Assembly (NCBI GenBank): GCA_025331435.1
Contig: JAIWNI010000017.1
Location: forward strand, 62,001 to 126,000
Origin: Choanephora cucurbitarum
Taxonomy: Eukaryota; Mucoromycota; Mucoromycetes; Mucorales; Choanephoraceae
Direction: 5' to 3'
DNA: 64,000 nucleotides
In this document: positions 1 through 12,024 of the stretch, piece after piece
Layout of the letters: each line of letters starts with the position of its first letter
Numbering within the stretch: position 1 is the first letter of the stretch
Notes under the pieces: model-generated
Database searches by the model: none
Told to the model about the DNA's origin: nothing
Seen by the model: the letters and a program-made list of their open reading frames with translations, nothing else
Position numbers and translations under genes: made by a program

Positions 1-431
1 GAAGTGTGGCACTTTGTCTTTCTTTGTAGTCAACACAGCATTGTCTATGTCTTGAAGAGCTTTATCATAACTAATACAGCTTGTTAACTGCTGCTAAACA
101 ACAATACTGATGCTAGGTTACCCTTGGTTGTTGCCCAATTGTTGCGATTTTTTAGCTGTTTCTCCCCAACCACGCTGATCATAACCATAAGATTGAATGC
201 CATGGTTAGCAAACTCCTTAAGCATACGATCATACCGAGCAATATGTTCACCAAATCCATGAACTACACTTTGAAAGAATTAATCTTATGCTGTAAATAA
301 GGTATAGAAACAATAGGAAGAAAAAAGACATACACTAATGTAGCGATAGGTTCTGAATCGGGCTTCCAAGTCATTGTAAAGATCTCATGGTTGTCTTTTG
401 TTTTTATCCAGTCTTTTGTAACAGTTACCAT
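1..431 (-). CDS. Monoglyceride lipase-like serine hydrolase, 5' part only (cut by window edge)
   Basis: Alpha/beta hydrolase of the monoacylglycerol lipase (serine aminopeptidase S33) type, which releases glycerol and fatty acid from monoacylglycerols. Only the N-terminal part is present. Exons on the minus strand are 334-431, 122-268 and 1-70; introns 269-333 and 71-121 have GT..AG ends and preserve frame. The oxyanion-hole motif HGFGEH, then RYDRM and YGYDQRGWGE, are classic for the family. The nucleophile motif GHSMGG would lie just beyond position 1. I chose the ATG at 429-431 (MVTVTKDW) because it matches the usual family N-terminus; an upstream in-frame ATG at 521 would add 30 mostly hydrophobic, unconvincing residues. 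Family assignment is firm, exact substrate is inferred. Confidence 0.85.
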
Positions 432-3400
432 ATTAACGCGTATGATAAGGAAAAGAATTACGCGAAGAAAGAAAGAGAAAGCTAAAACTTGCAACCCCCC
501 CTCCCCCGTGTAACAATTCATGTGAAATCATTAGAGCTCTCTTTTTTTTCTCATCTCACAAAGAGCATGACTGATGAGAAACACTTTGAAGAAACAGTAT
601 ATGATTGCTTACACAAAAGTCTAAATAACGGCTAATGTTTCGGGCTGAGGTTGCATTGCTGCTTGGCAAAAATATGCCCCTTTCTATCAGACTTATGTCT
701 TTTGCATTCAACGGGGTATTTTGGCTGAAATTTCATAGAAAAAAAGTAGTTGTATCATTTAAAAAAGGTAAGCAGAAAACTTCTTGGAGACTTTTGCGGT
801 TGAACTTCAATGTCCTTAGATTACCCTATAAGGGAACAACTCCGCAAGAAGTCACGTTTTCTAAGGGCAAATTTAATTCAATTGATCTTGCTAAATGAGG
901 TTTGTCCTTGTGTTGGTTGACAAATGTAACCGTTCTTATTGGCTATAATTCAGTACCAATGAGCAAAAATGAATACGAAATGGTTATTGATACAAGAGTC
1001 CCCCCCCCTTTTTTTTTAGGACTTATGAATTAACAATTGTCAGCATGATACTTAGAAGCGTGTTCAAGCAATTACAACAAGTATCGTTATAGAATCAAAT
1101 AATTTTGTTGTGTAGCAGTTACACAAAACATAATGCAAATGATATCAGCATCGTATACCGAGAAACCACTAAATATAATTGAAAAGTATGAATAAGCGGT
1201 AAATTGACTTATTCTGGATGCTTAATTGAAATTGAGAGTCATAAGCAGCTGTTTTCTACCATTGAATGTACCATAAACACGAATTATTGTAGAGCTGATA
1301 GCCGATTGCTCAAAATCATTCAAAGAGTGAAGGACACTGTTTTTTCGACACTTTGAAAATTCAAACTGCTCAATGCTTAACCGAGACATCTGACTTTTGT
1401 CTCCTAGGTTTTTGCTGTTACTTTACCAGGAAACTTTAGTTTTTCTACATCTGACTATAAAAAAGTTAAATTTTCTGTACTTATAGACTGAATCATTTTC
1501 TTTAATTGCTAGCATTGCATCGTCGCAAACATTACATATTGCTTAGCTAGACTCAGAAGAAAGCTGTATATAAAACCAAAATTGAGTAGAATCCTTTTAA
1601 GATGGCCAATTATGAAGGAAGAGAGCCGCATCAAGTGATACAAAACAACTGAAACCGCTCGAAGATTAAACTATGTACAAAGGCTCATTTCTGAATCATC
1701 ATTTGCCTAACCATACACTCAAAAACAAAAAGGAGAACGTGTTTGGTATGTGTTAGTAGAACCGTGGGCTCAGTCTTGGCGCTCTTGGAAAAAAACAGAG
1801 TATGCAATTACAGCTAATGATTGAGTGACGATAATCCAAAACAACAAGTAGAAATTCAGAGCGACAAAAAAGATGGGCTAGACGAGTTTGTGCTTTCTGC
1901 GAAGAACACACGTCAGATACTGAAAACAGTTATAAGAAGGTGTCAACACATAATGAATTAAAGGCTTAATGCTTTCGCCTTATTGGAGACACTTTGTTTT
2001 ATTTATCCATTAGGGTGCTCTAGAATCTAATACATTGATACAAACACAATGTTTCTCGTTTGTGGACACAGGTTATGAAGCATTTTCTTTTAGAATAGTA
2101 CTATTAGTCTCAATCACCATCTTCCTGAGACGCTGCATACAAATACTTTGTACATGAATATCTATAGCTCTAGATATCTTTTCTAAGGATCTTTGAAGCT
2201 TTATATAACTTGTCATTTGTTTGTGTCTTGTTACAAATAAAGTGAAACCAGTTGTACTTTACATCGATTTTAAGCAGATAAGACATGTACCGCTTATACC
2301 TATGTATAAACCTCTAAGCGATAGATTGAGTAGATATGGCGATAATTAAGTTTTTAGTGGTGATAAGAAACATAGCTCGTATAGATTGCTTGATTTTTCA
2401 ATACAGAATTGCTTTCGCTCAGAAAAACGCCAAATATGTCTTCATTCTCACTCAGCTTTCAACGTCATTCAAGTTGTAGTGGCAATAAACAGATATCCTC
2501 ACAGTGTTTTCTCCTTTATTCATTCGATAACATCAATTTAATTAGTTTTTGATCTTCTGTAGCTTTCCAGCATTTTTCTTGTATTAAGTATGAACTTTAT
2601 TTAAATTGTGATGAGAAATTATTTACGTATCATTGTATAATCCGCCAAGAAAAATGAAGAGTCCTCGTTGTCTGCCAAAGCTTTCCAACATTTCTGTGCC
2701 TGTCCTGTGCAGCAAAGTATTCAAGCTCGGAGTACTGCAACAACCCAGTAATTCTATGCTTTCAGCCTCAGCCTTTCTTATTAGGTCTTACAAAAAACGC
2801 TCATGCTAAATTGTGCACCACAAAAGAAGACAGAAGATTATATAACCTTAATTGCCACATAATAAGCTTTTCTTGTTTCTTCTTCAGACTTCTGCATAAA
2901 GCTGACTCAATACAGTGGTCGATTGCCAAAAGACGTATCAAAGATATATAGTATAAAGATATTTTTTAACGAACTAAAGCAATTGGAATGAAGCAATCGT
3001 TGCTTCTTGTCTATGTCAATAAAATGTCAAAGTTCTTTCATTTTGTCAAAAGCCATACATTTACATGCCCTTTTTTATTTGAAAACAAGGCTCAGTTCGA
3101 CACAGCAATAAGGAAGACACGTTATAGTGTAAATTTTGGGTCACTAAGAAAATTTTGAAAAAAATGTACTACTATTAAACTCAGCATTACAATGACTGTT
3201 TCATCGTAACAACTTCTTTTGAGGTAGAAAAAGAAGCCAGAGTTAAGCCCTCTAGTTCGCTAATAAGATTAAACAGAGCAACGTTGCATTATCGAAGAAA
3301 AATTAGCTAATGCCCTGAATGACTTGATATTAGAGAGTCATAAAGACACTGTCCAACGATCAAAAAGCAATTTAGAAAAATAAATGACATTTTGCTAAAT

Positions 3401-4006
3401 AACCCAGATGAATGTAACATCAATTTCTCTGCTTTAAGTAATAGTAGTACAAATGGCATTCTGCGGAGAAGTAATTCTGCTGTAGGTACAATAACCAAAA
3501 AGGTCGAGAACGGATTCACAAAGAAAATGCATCATATTGCATATCTCTTATTTATTTTAATTATCTTCAGTTATATACGAGTTTATTTGCTATTGAAAAG
3601 GAATCAATTGAAATATAAGACTGACATTCGAAAACACTATAGAAATTATATTCTATTAATTGCAAACGATGTGAGAAGAAACGTCGTTTTTAGCTGATGG
3701 ATTATCGCGACACTATGTATCATTTTTCTTTTAGAGGAGAAACCAGAACTGAAATACGAGACACAAGCTTTGTTTACAACAAGATGTCAAAATAAAGAGC
3801 TTCCGTTTAACAGTGTGTTCTTGTCTCCTTTTAGAAATTAAAGAAAATATTGATGTTATACAATCTAAAGACAAAAGTCTTACAATTTGTCTTTTCTGTA
3901 CATGGTACTTCATTTTCTGAAATGCACTGTAATCCAATAAAGCTTGTATACATTGTTGATCGATAAACGGTAAAATGTTACACAATTCCAAGTAAAAAGA
4001 ATTAGG
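432..4006. other. Long intergenic region without a supported gene
   Basis: AT-rich stretch with stops in every frame. An 87-codon ATG-initiated frame at 635-898 (+) shows no recognised domain and is probably chance or a transposon relic. The 101-codon frame at 3392-3697 begins at TTG rather than ATG and has no recognised motif. No tRNA-like or rRNA-like structure and no tandem repeat was noticed. The right end holds the pectinesterase promoter. Confidence 0.5.
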
Positions 4007-4014
4007 TATATAAA
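4007..4014 (+). promoter_or_regulatory. TATA box of the pectinesterase gene
   Basis: TATATAAA lies 75-82 bases upstream of the pectinesterase ATG at 4089, a normal distance for a fungal TATA promoter with a short 5' leader. A TATA promoter fits an inducible secreted enzyme. Position and function are inferred from sequence alone. Confidence 0.5.
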
Positions 4015-4088
4015 CGACAGTGTCCGTATCTGTATTTTCTTTATTCAAACAACTTTCTTTCCTTCTCTCAATTGATACGTTCTGAAGA

Positions 4089-5146
4089 ATGAAGTATTCT
4101 TTCGGTATCCTCCTAACCTTCCTTGTCCATGCCACCTTGGCTTTGGCTGCTTCTGTTGATGTCTGTTCGTCTTGTAAATACAAGACCATTTCTGCTGCTT
4201 TAGCCAGTTTGCCCAGTGGCTCTACTTCATACACCATTAACATCGCTCCAGGCACTTACACCGAAAGATTGAACATTCAGCGCTCCAATGTTGTCTTGGC
4301 TAAGAAGGGAAGTGGTACTGTTTTGGTTCAATATGCTATCGCCCACAACACTCAAGACCCTAAGAGCAACGCTAGTCAAAAGGCCGTTGTTACTGTTGCT
4401 GGTAGCAATGTCCGATTCTACGATATCACCATTGCCAACATCTACAAGCAAGCCAGAGACATGGCTACTGTTGCACTCTTTGTTAGCGGCAAGCAAGTCA
4501 GCTTCTATCGCTCTAACATCTACGGTTTCCAAGATACTCTTTTGATTAACGAAAATGCCACTGCTTACTTCAAGAGCTGTTACATTGAAGGTTCTGTTGA
4601 CTTCATCTATGGTTACGGTACCGGTAAGTAAACATAACATACTCCACATCAAGCAGTGTTCTCATGCACATGTATAATATAGGTTACTTCCAAAGTTGTA
4701 CTATTGGTTCTAACGCTGCCGGTTATATCACTGCTCACTACAGACGTAGCAGCAGTGCTAGCGGAGGTTTGTACTTCAACAGCTGTACTACTAAGGTCAC
4801 AGTTCCCTCTGGTCCTATCTCCAAGACTGCCAACCCTTCTCTTTCCTTCACCTCTTCTTCAAAGACTACTCACACCAGCTACTTGGGTCGTCCCTGGAGC
4901 CAATATGCTCGTGTTGTCTTTATCTACTCCGATATTGGTGCTCACATTAACCCTGCTGGTTGGTCCACTTGGAGCCCTAATGACCCTCGTACCTCCAATG
5001 TATTCTTTGCTGAATACGGTAACAAGGGCTCTAGCGGTTCTATTAACAACCGCAAGTTCGTTACCAAGTTGAGCCAATCTCAAGCTAGCCAGTACTCCGC
5101 TGGTGGTGTCTTTGGTTCTACCTCTTGGATTGATACCAACGCTTAA
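4089..5146 (+). CDS. Secreted pectinesterase (pectin methylesterase, CE8)
   Basis: Removes methyl esters from plant pectin outside the cell, giving pectate and methanol. Two exons, 4089-4623 and 4683-5146, with a 59-bp intron, encode 332 residues, normal for fungal CE8. Residues 1-20 form a signal peptide with a leucine/alanine-rich core. The parallel beta-helix carries the family's catalytic residues: Asp149 in GFQDT, Asp171 in the VDFIYG motif (the usual form is DFIFG) and Arg248 in LGRPW. The substrate-binding Gln148 is also present. The N-terminal YKTISAAL block is typical of pectinesterases. No cellulose-binding or PGA-inhibitor domain is attached. Its nearest gene neighbours are about 3.6 kb away on the left and 6.9 kb on the right, so it is not in a tight cluster. 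A TATA box precedes it. Confidence 0.95.
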
Positions 5147-5989
5147 ATTTGCATAATAGAAAATAAAGAATATACTTGACTATTTAATTAAGATTTGATT
5201 TATAAGATGATAACAAGTAGTTGTACTGAGCGAAATAATGGTAGTGAGATATAGCATATGAGCAATATATAGGAGGTGTAGAACAACTATGAAGAGAATA
5301 GTAAGCAAAGAAAACAAATGAGTAATGGATCCCAAGCAGCTTGAGAATTGGAAATCTAATATAAATCACAACAAAGGATTACCAAAAGAAGATTTGACAA
5401 AACCAACTCAGGTCAAAACATTAGCAGATTTTAAATCTGTAATTTTTTTTCGGTAGATATATTCATTAACCTTGATTTTCTCGAGTTACACACATAAAAT
5501 TAGTCCCATTCTGAAGCTCACACTAGCAGACTTATGTAAATGCTGTCGGTTCTTATACTCATCTCACCTCATCACTACATTTTCAAAGTTGTGCTCTTCA
5601 AAAGATAATGATTTCTTGAATTAATTAAAACTCAGCTGAGAGAAGCCTCATCAATATTCATCTCTTAAGTTTTAGGAAGCTTGATCATAGGCAGTATGTA
5701 TCGCACTATAACTATCTAGCTGTGCATCTGATTAGATATGTGGATACCATACAATCGATTCCAAAATTAATTTCAAGTTAAAAAGATTATCGTGAGTATC
5801 GCTTTGTCTTGATCTGCCAATTGTACAAACAAGAAAGGCAGACAGAGAAAACAATTTATTTTGCTCAGTTACTGCTTCTTTGCCGCTTTTTGTTTTGAAG
5901 CTTTGATGTAAACAAAGAAGCAAACCCAATTTTTCTCATTGTGATAGGGACTAAGAAAATGCTGTTTAGTTTGGCTTTGTTAGAAAAGT
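5147..5989. other. Intergenic, no gene seen
   Basis: Downstream of the pectinesterase stop. The sequence is AT-rich, with A/T runs and no open frame that resembles a protein. The first 100-200 bases presumably include the pectinesterase 3' UTR (AATAAAGAA around 5163). Nothing else was recognised. Confidence 0.45.
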
Positions 5990-6666
5990 TCACAAGGCAA
6001 GAATATAACATTTGTTACTACCGCTATTGATCAAGTGAAGAAAGATAATAGCTTTCCATTGGTATAATGTTGTAATGCTTTGGACAAGCACGTCATCCAA
6101 AAGCATTTGATTAGTGGGAGCCTCTGCATTGTCGATGAGATAGACAAGATAGATGTCACCCATGCCTTTTTCAATGGCAATAAGCTTGCCTTGACAGCCT
6201 GAAACCAAGCATTGTAGGCATCAAGTATTAACAAAGCACTACAATCATATATCACCCTAGGTCGTTATGATCATTCTATTGCTTATCCTGATGGGCTCTA
6301 AATCTTCAGGTAGGACAACGTTCAAGCGACGGCATTTGCCTTGTTGCTCGGCCAATTTGTTTCTGTCAACATTCCTCTTAAACTCACACAGGGTAACTTC
6401 AATACCGTTGGCACTTGTCGATTTCATGTCAATTTTTTATCCATTAATGTTGCATACTTTGGCTGATTCTGAGTGCAAGGAGTGATATGAGGATGAACTA
6501 CCACCAAAAAATTGAGATTCTCTGTGCATCCTGTGTACTTTGGTACACCCAGCACTAGCTTCTCAACCAAAAGCTGTGTTGGTATTGCGAAAGCATCAAT
6601 AAAAAACATATACACAACAGACTGACATTCTGATCTGACCATCACTGTCACTAAAAAACCCTTCAC
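5990..6666 (-). pseudogene. Decayed copy of a Mucoromycota multi-copy gene family
   Basis: Three protein-like blocks sit in order on the minus strand in different frames. They are 6424-6666 (ending near KYATLMDKK), 6257-6427 (GIEVTLCEFKRN followed by QQGKCRRLN) and 5990-6208 (VSGCQGKLIAIEKGMGDIYL, ending in LYQWK). Together they look like one gene broken by frameshifts and stops. The EFK...QQ.K..RLN pattern followed by a short ...L..LY.W block resembles, from memory, uncharacterised multi-copy proteins of Mucor and Rhizopus, possibly transposon-borne. No TIR or target duplication was found. Function is unknown, and the family match is a recollection rather than a computed hit. Confidence 0.35.
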
Positions 6667-8657
6667 TCTCTTCTCGTTATTCCTTTACTCGCAAGCTTTT
6701 CATCATCTTCTCCTCTTGTCTAGTTAACAACAGTGTAAATAAACATGCACGGATGCGTTACACCACGCGTAACCTGATTTGTCTCTTTCTCTCCCCTTCC
6801 CTTCCCTTCCCTTCTTTTTTTTTCATTTACTAATTTAGTTATCGCATTGACACAGGCCATGCCTTATCGATAGACAAATGACGCAGTTTTCGTTTAACTA
6901 TCTTGGGTGACTTTGCCAGTCTGCGGATATGCTTTGAAGATCGACTGCACAGTCATTTTTCTCTGGTCTGTCAACACGATCTGATTGCTTTCCTACGTTC
7001 ATCATTCTCAACATCAAGTTGCTTGATACTGGAAGAACTAGCTTTCTAAAGATTTTATTTTGCTTGGATATAGTCTTATACTTTTTAGCACCAGATTGTT
7101 GAGAGAAAGTATCAACAGCATTTCAAACACAACAACTTCTACTATTGTTACTACCATTACTAAATTTGGATGGCCGAAGTTGGCGATCTTTTTCTTTTTC
7201 CTTTTTTATCTTTCTCACTTTTTTTTTGACTGGTAGATAGTACATTTTTGCCTTTTTTGAAGATTGTGCGAACAAGGTGGTAATGACTACATCATCTGTT
7301 ATTTCTAGACTGTATATAGTATGTTGTAAAAAAAAGGAAAGAAAGAGAAAGCAAGAAAAAAATTAGATGCATTGATTGTGACACCTCCTTGTTCAGAAAA
7401 TAAACAATGAACCAAGAAAAAAAATAAGCTTCCTTTCTGGGTTTGTAAATTTGACAGGTCTTCATCGAGTGCACTACCAAAAGAAGGAAGAAAAAAGTTT
7501 CTTTATATCTTTGTAGATGTATACTACTGCATGCCTAACTGGCGCGTAGTGATATAGCACGATGGGCTTTTGGTATACACTCGTTGCACTCGAAGAAAAG
7601 AAGAAAAAAAAAGTGAGTGGCAGAGATAGAGAGATGTCAGACGATGGTTTGGAGGATGTTGCTTAGAAAGGAAATCCAATTAGTAGGTAACCATAAACAA
7701 ATAGAGCTTTACCATCTTTATTATCAAAAGAAAAAAAAGAAGAGTCGACTGCCTGTTGATCGAGAGCGTACTAGATAGAATATGCGTGTATGGATTGTAC
7801 TATTCACTTATCATGACAAAACGCAGGTAAAAAACACGGTTTTTTGCAAAGTGAGCAGAAACAAAAGGAAAGTTTAGTGTACTTTTCACGTGATTGCTTT
7901 AGATATTTTGTTTCTCCTTATTGTTCTTATTGTTCTTTCTTGCCCTCTTTCTTTTATCTCTCATCTTCTTTTCTGGTTTGTAGTGTGAGATAAAAGAAAA
8001 GACACTGTATCAGCGCCGCATCTCTCTATCTTACCCTTGTCTGTAATTCCCAACAAACACGTTATCTTTTGTTGTTAAGGAGAACTGAAACCAAACCATT
8101 ACCAAAAGAGAAAAAAAAGCAGACTAATGGTGTTGTACAGAATTACACAGTTATGTCTGCAAAAGGATCGATCCAACAATCCCAAAGCGATAGGAAAGAA
8201 GGGGAATTAAAGAGGAAGGTCTCGACTCTTGATAGCTCAAGTGTAACAAGTGTATGAAACGTTTGAAGGAGAAAGAGAGAGAAGAAGAGAGTGTGTGTGA
8301 GGTAAAAAAAAAAAAAAAAAAAAGATAGACAGGAAGGGAAGCGATTGGTTGTTAGGGTGGTAGTGTGTACTGCATGTGATGAAAGCAATAGCTAAGCTGA
8401 AAAACGTCTATAACAGACTAACGCCGGTTTGACAGAAGTCAAGAACATGTATAAAAAAAAGCTTGATTCTTTCACTCTTTGTTTTTTCTTCTTCTTCTAC
8501 TCATACATCCACTACTTCCTTTCTTTTATCATATGTCTCTCTCTTATTTCAACCTTTGGGGTTCTTTGGTTCTTCGGCGCTTTGGTTCTTTGGTGCTCTG
8601 TCTCTAAGGTTCTTTGGTTCTAAGGTCCTCTCTTGGTTCTTTGGATTCTATGGGTTC
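6667..8657. other. Gene-poor region with CT-rich tracts
   Basis: Long polypyrimidine runs (around 6780-6830, 7190-7230 and 7920-7990) resemble promoter or 5' leader DNA of Mucorales. A short ATG frame at 8153-8257 (+, 34 codons, starting MSAKGSIQQ) lies between CT-rich blocks and might be a first exon. No downstream coding exon could be joined to it with confidence. A poly-A tract of about 20 bases lies near 8304-8323. Confidence 0.35.
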
Positions 8658-8719
8658 TTTGGTCCTCTCTTTTGGTCCTCTCTTTTGGTCCTCTCTTTTG
8701 GTTCTCTCTTTTGGTTCTC
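8658..8719 (+). repeat. 13-bp minisatellite, about 4.8 copies
   Basis: Unit TTTGGTCCTCTCT is repeated at 8658, 8671 and 8684. A variant with one C-to-T change follows at 8697, and a partial copy at 8710. The preceding 100 bases (about 8560-8657) contain looser repeats built on GGTTCTTTGG, so the array seems to have grown out of a wider CT/GT-rich block. No coding meaning is apparent. Confidence 0.85.
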
Positions 8720-11700
8720 ATCTAGTTTCTGGCCGCCTTAGTTCCCTAGTTCCTTAGTTACTTTGCTTACCAAGCTCCAAAGTTAACCGAGTTCCTCAGT
8801 TCTCCCCCCCTCCTCTTCTTCCTGATGTCAAGCCTTCTTGTTTATTTGTCATGGGATCTAGCCTTCCTTTTCTTTTTAATATTTAACGTCTGACTCATCG
8901 TTTCTTGTTTGTAGCCTCCACAGGAAGGTAGATACTCGAGGAATTTAAGGTAAGTGGGAGTACAGACCAGATGCCTTCACGCGGCTACTCCCGTAAGTAA
9001 CTTCTTTCGGCAGAAGTGAAACCAAAGGCTGGCAAAAAAAAAGAACGATAGAATGAAAATATGTCCCAAACCTATATCTAAACAAATAAAAATAAATAAA
9101 TGAATTAATAAAACTATATGCTTTTATCTCATAAATGTCTCTAAACTACTATAACTACAATCTTCTGTTCATTACTATTCTGTTCCACATCTACAAGTAA
9201 ATGAGCAACTGAATCTTTTAAGTTGATTCAATATATATATGTATGTATATATGTCGTGTATTGGGAATGTTTCTTTACCAGTGATTTGAATCAGCATACT
9301 AGAAAAAAACAGATGCCAGTGAACAGAAATTAACTTCTTGAAATTAAATATGATTAACTTTTTTTTGATAACTCTTAGTAGAAATCAATTCATATTATTC
9401 TGACCTGGTCGAAATAAGACGAGCTTCAGAAAAACTCGCGTATTTTTTCTTGTGAACTGATGACAAACATTTGTCAGAAATGTTAATCAAATACATGCTT
9501 CAGAGTAAGAAAGGGACAAAACATCTATGATGTATTGCTCTAAATCAGATTTTATCAATTCCTTCTTTTTTTTTCTCCTCGAAAAATATGTTCAAAGACC
9601 AATCTCAAACAATCCTACCCTAGCATGTCAGCAAAACGACAATGTTAACAAAAAAGGATGAGAGGCTGATTCATAACAATAACAGGCACATTGTTACGCC
9701 TTTGCTCTAGTCAAGAAGTCTGATTTTGTGTTGAAAATGCCAATGTAAAATACGCTTAGTTAGTGATATTAAAGTTTTGAGTTTCGAAATTTTGCTTTTA
9801 CATCCATGCTTGCTTTCAGATGTCGCGCATAGTAGTCTAATCCTCCTGTAGCTCTATATGAAAACTGTTTTCTTGTCCTCCCTCCTTCACACATTTGAAT
9901 ATAGCTATATGTTTATAGGCTCTTCTAGTACCATATCTACCCATCAAACCGAAGAGCATGATAGGATGCTTTGTTGTTCTTTAACTAGCTGTCTTCTAAA
10001 CAAGCAGGAAATAAAAAAGAAAAATAAACAATTGTTGTTGATGTTGCGCCATCTTCATTCAAGAAAAGTTTGGTTGCCAAAATAATTTTTGTCCATATAG
10101 ACTGTGATTGTTTGGATCAAAATACAAGCGTTCAATGTGTATCATTCTTTATCTTTCTGACCTCTCTTCAGAGGCCTGTTAGTTTACTCAGCAACAAATT
10201 TGCTATAGTCTAAACACTCTATTTTCTTTCTATTCTTGTTTCAAACCATCACCAAATCAGATTGACTTCTTTTAGCCGCAATCCTTATGGCACCTTATAG
10301 AGCCTGTGTGCTCAAACCTGTGTACCTAGAGTCTGAGTATTCCCAACCAAGCCATAAAGGTACAAATTACATTTACGCTTTTTCATGCTTCTTACATTAC
10401 AAGGAAATGTACTCGAACCATGAATCAATTGACGGATAGAGAGTACCGAAAGAAAAGCCACTTTGATAAGTTTTTAAACGTCAAAAGTTTTGAGAGTTTT
10501 ATTACTGAGCCACGCAAGGGCCTGGAAAATACATTTGACAAGCATAACCTTGATATCGGCTGGGCATTGACAACAGGTTCAGAAAAGATTACAAAGGCTG
10601 CCCTAGTCGTTGTAAGAAATATCTCAGTACAGTTGATTGAAATCAATAAATCTGCTCTTTTTCCAATAAAGACATGAGGCTTTTTCGTACTTTTGAGGAA
10701 ATAAGAACAAAGGCATGTTTACATTGTAAGGAGGCATTGAATCATGTATGATATTTTCCCTATCACCTGTCTTCTATTTCAGACCTATAGAGTACAAATC
10801 TCTAAAAAGAGCTGCGTTAGAGATGTCAGGGTCGTAAATCTCGCGAGGTTTGTTTCCAGTCGACTTGACAGTGTTTTGTCTGCCTTCCTTGTTGTTGATT
10901 GCAACAATGTCCTGTACGGCTAAAACATATTCCGTAGAAAGTGTCTTGAGATGAAGGATTATTGTATATACGAATGACCCTTTGTGCAGCACATTCTGTA
11001 TTGTTCAGAAGCTCTGCAAAACGCTTATGCTTGCTTTCTAGCTTCATCAATTGATCATCCTTCATAATGCCATAAGCGTGACTTAAAAGCTTGTAGATTC
11101 ATCTGAAAATTTGGAGCAATTGAAAGTTTTGGTTGATGTTGACATCTTATTTGATAACTTTATTTTAGAGAAGATAAGAGAAGAAACAACATGCTATTGA
11201 CTCATGGTAGTTAGATCCTTGTAACTTCGTTGTTTATGGAGTAGTCATCATCCAAAAGAAAAAGTCGTTTTTTAGGAAGAAAATTAATGAAAATATATCT
11301 TTGTAATCTTTTATTAGACAAACATCCTCACAAAAACATTCTACACAAGCACAATCGAAAATAGATACACAAACACACTTAGAAAGAGACACACACGTCG
11401 CATAAAACACACTGAGCACCACGCACTTACGCAATTAAAAAAGACACACATTCAAAAAAACAAGGATCCCACCGAGGTTGAGATACAGGTTGCACGAGAA
11501 AGGACATACCCAAATGTGAGAAAGAGGGGAAGAGAGGGGAAGGATAAGGCAAAGCGAAAAGCAAAAGAGAAGAAGAACATACCTTACCTATAAACAATCA
11601 TCATACCTACACAAGAAAAAACAAAGAAAGGAAAGAAAGGGGATGTGGTAAGGAAAAAAAAAGTTTGTACAAATGGGCATTCGTGGCGACGCATGCATTA

Positions 11701-12024
11701 ACATGATCCGCTCATAAGGGTCTGATCTCAGCCGGCCCAAAAATAGGCCAGCACCCCTCGATTGTCCTCAAGTACAAAGAAAATGGTAAAAAAATAGCCC
11801 ATGCCGGTTGCATGGTCTCTCCTCCTTTAGAGTAAGACTTGACTTCCCATGAGAAGAATAAGAGACAGGAACAAGAAGAACCAGAAAGAGAAACCAGAAA
11901 GAAGGAAGAGAGACCAGAGACAGACCAGAGCAAGAGACTAAAAAGAGAGAGAAGGATTTATTACGAGAGGTTAGTTCCGACAGCGATGTTGTACTTATGC
12001 ATATGACACTGCCTGACGAAGAAA
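8720..12024. other. Intergenic; possible spliced leader and small ORFs, none firm
   Basis: Around 8916-9056 there are splice-site-like strings (TTTGTAG, AAGGTAAG, CCCGTAAGTAA, CGGCAG) beside short peptide-like stretches, but the implied introns are under 25 bases, too short to trust. An ATG frame at 10420-10677 (+, 85 codons) and weak frames at 10774-11065 (-) have no recognised domain. From 11460 to 11950 the DNA is purine-rich on this strand and probably includes the 3' UTR of the sugar transporter, which ends at 12025. Confidence 0.35.

Noticed and set aside
432..521. Upstream in-frame start for the monoglyceride lipase
   Set aside because: Adds a non-conserved hydrophobic stretch; the ATG at 429-431 gives the usual family N-terminus.
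635..898. 87-codon ATG frame on the plus strand
   Set aside because: No recognised domain, no splice-compatible neighbours and weak coding character; could be a transposon remnant but nothing supports calling a gene.
3392..3697. 101-codon frame on the plus strand
   Set aside because: Begins at TTG, not ATG, and has no family features; composition follows the local AT bias.
10420..10677. 85-codon ATG frame on the plus strand
   Set aside because: Open and ATG-initiated, but isolated in a gene desert, without recognised motifs or exon partners. Left as an unproven ORF.
11715..11775. 5S rRNA-like string (CTGATCTCAG followed by GGCC-rich sequence)
   Set aside because: Only about ten bases match the conserved 5S core; the A-box/C-box context and helix partners are missing.
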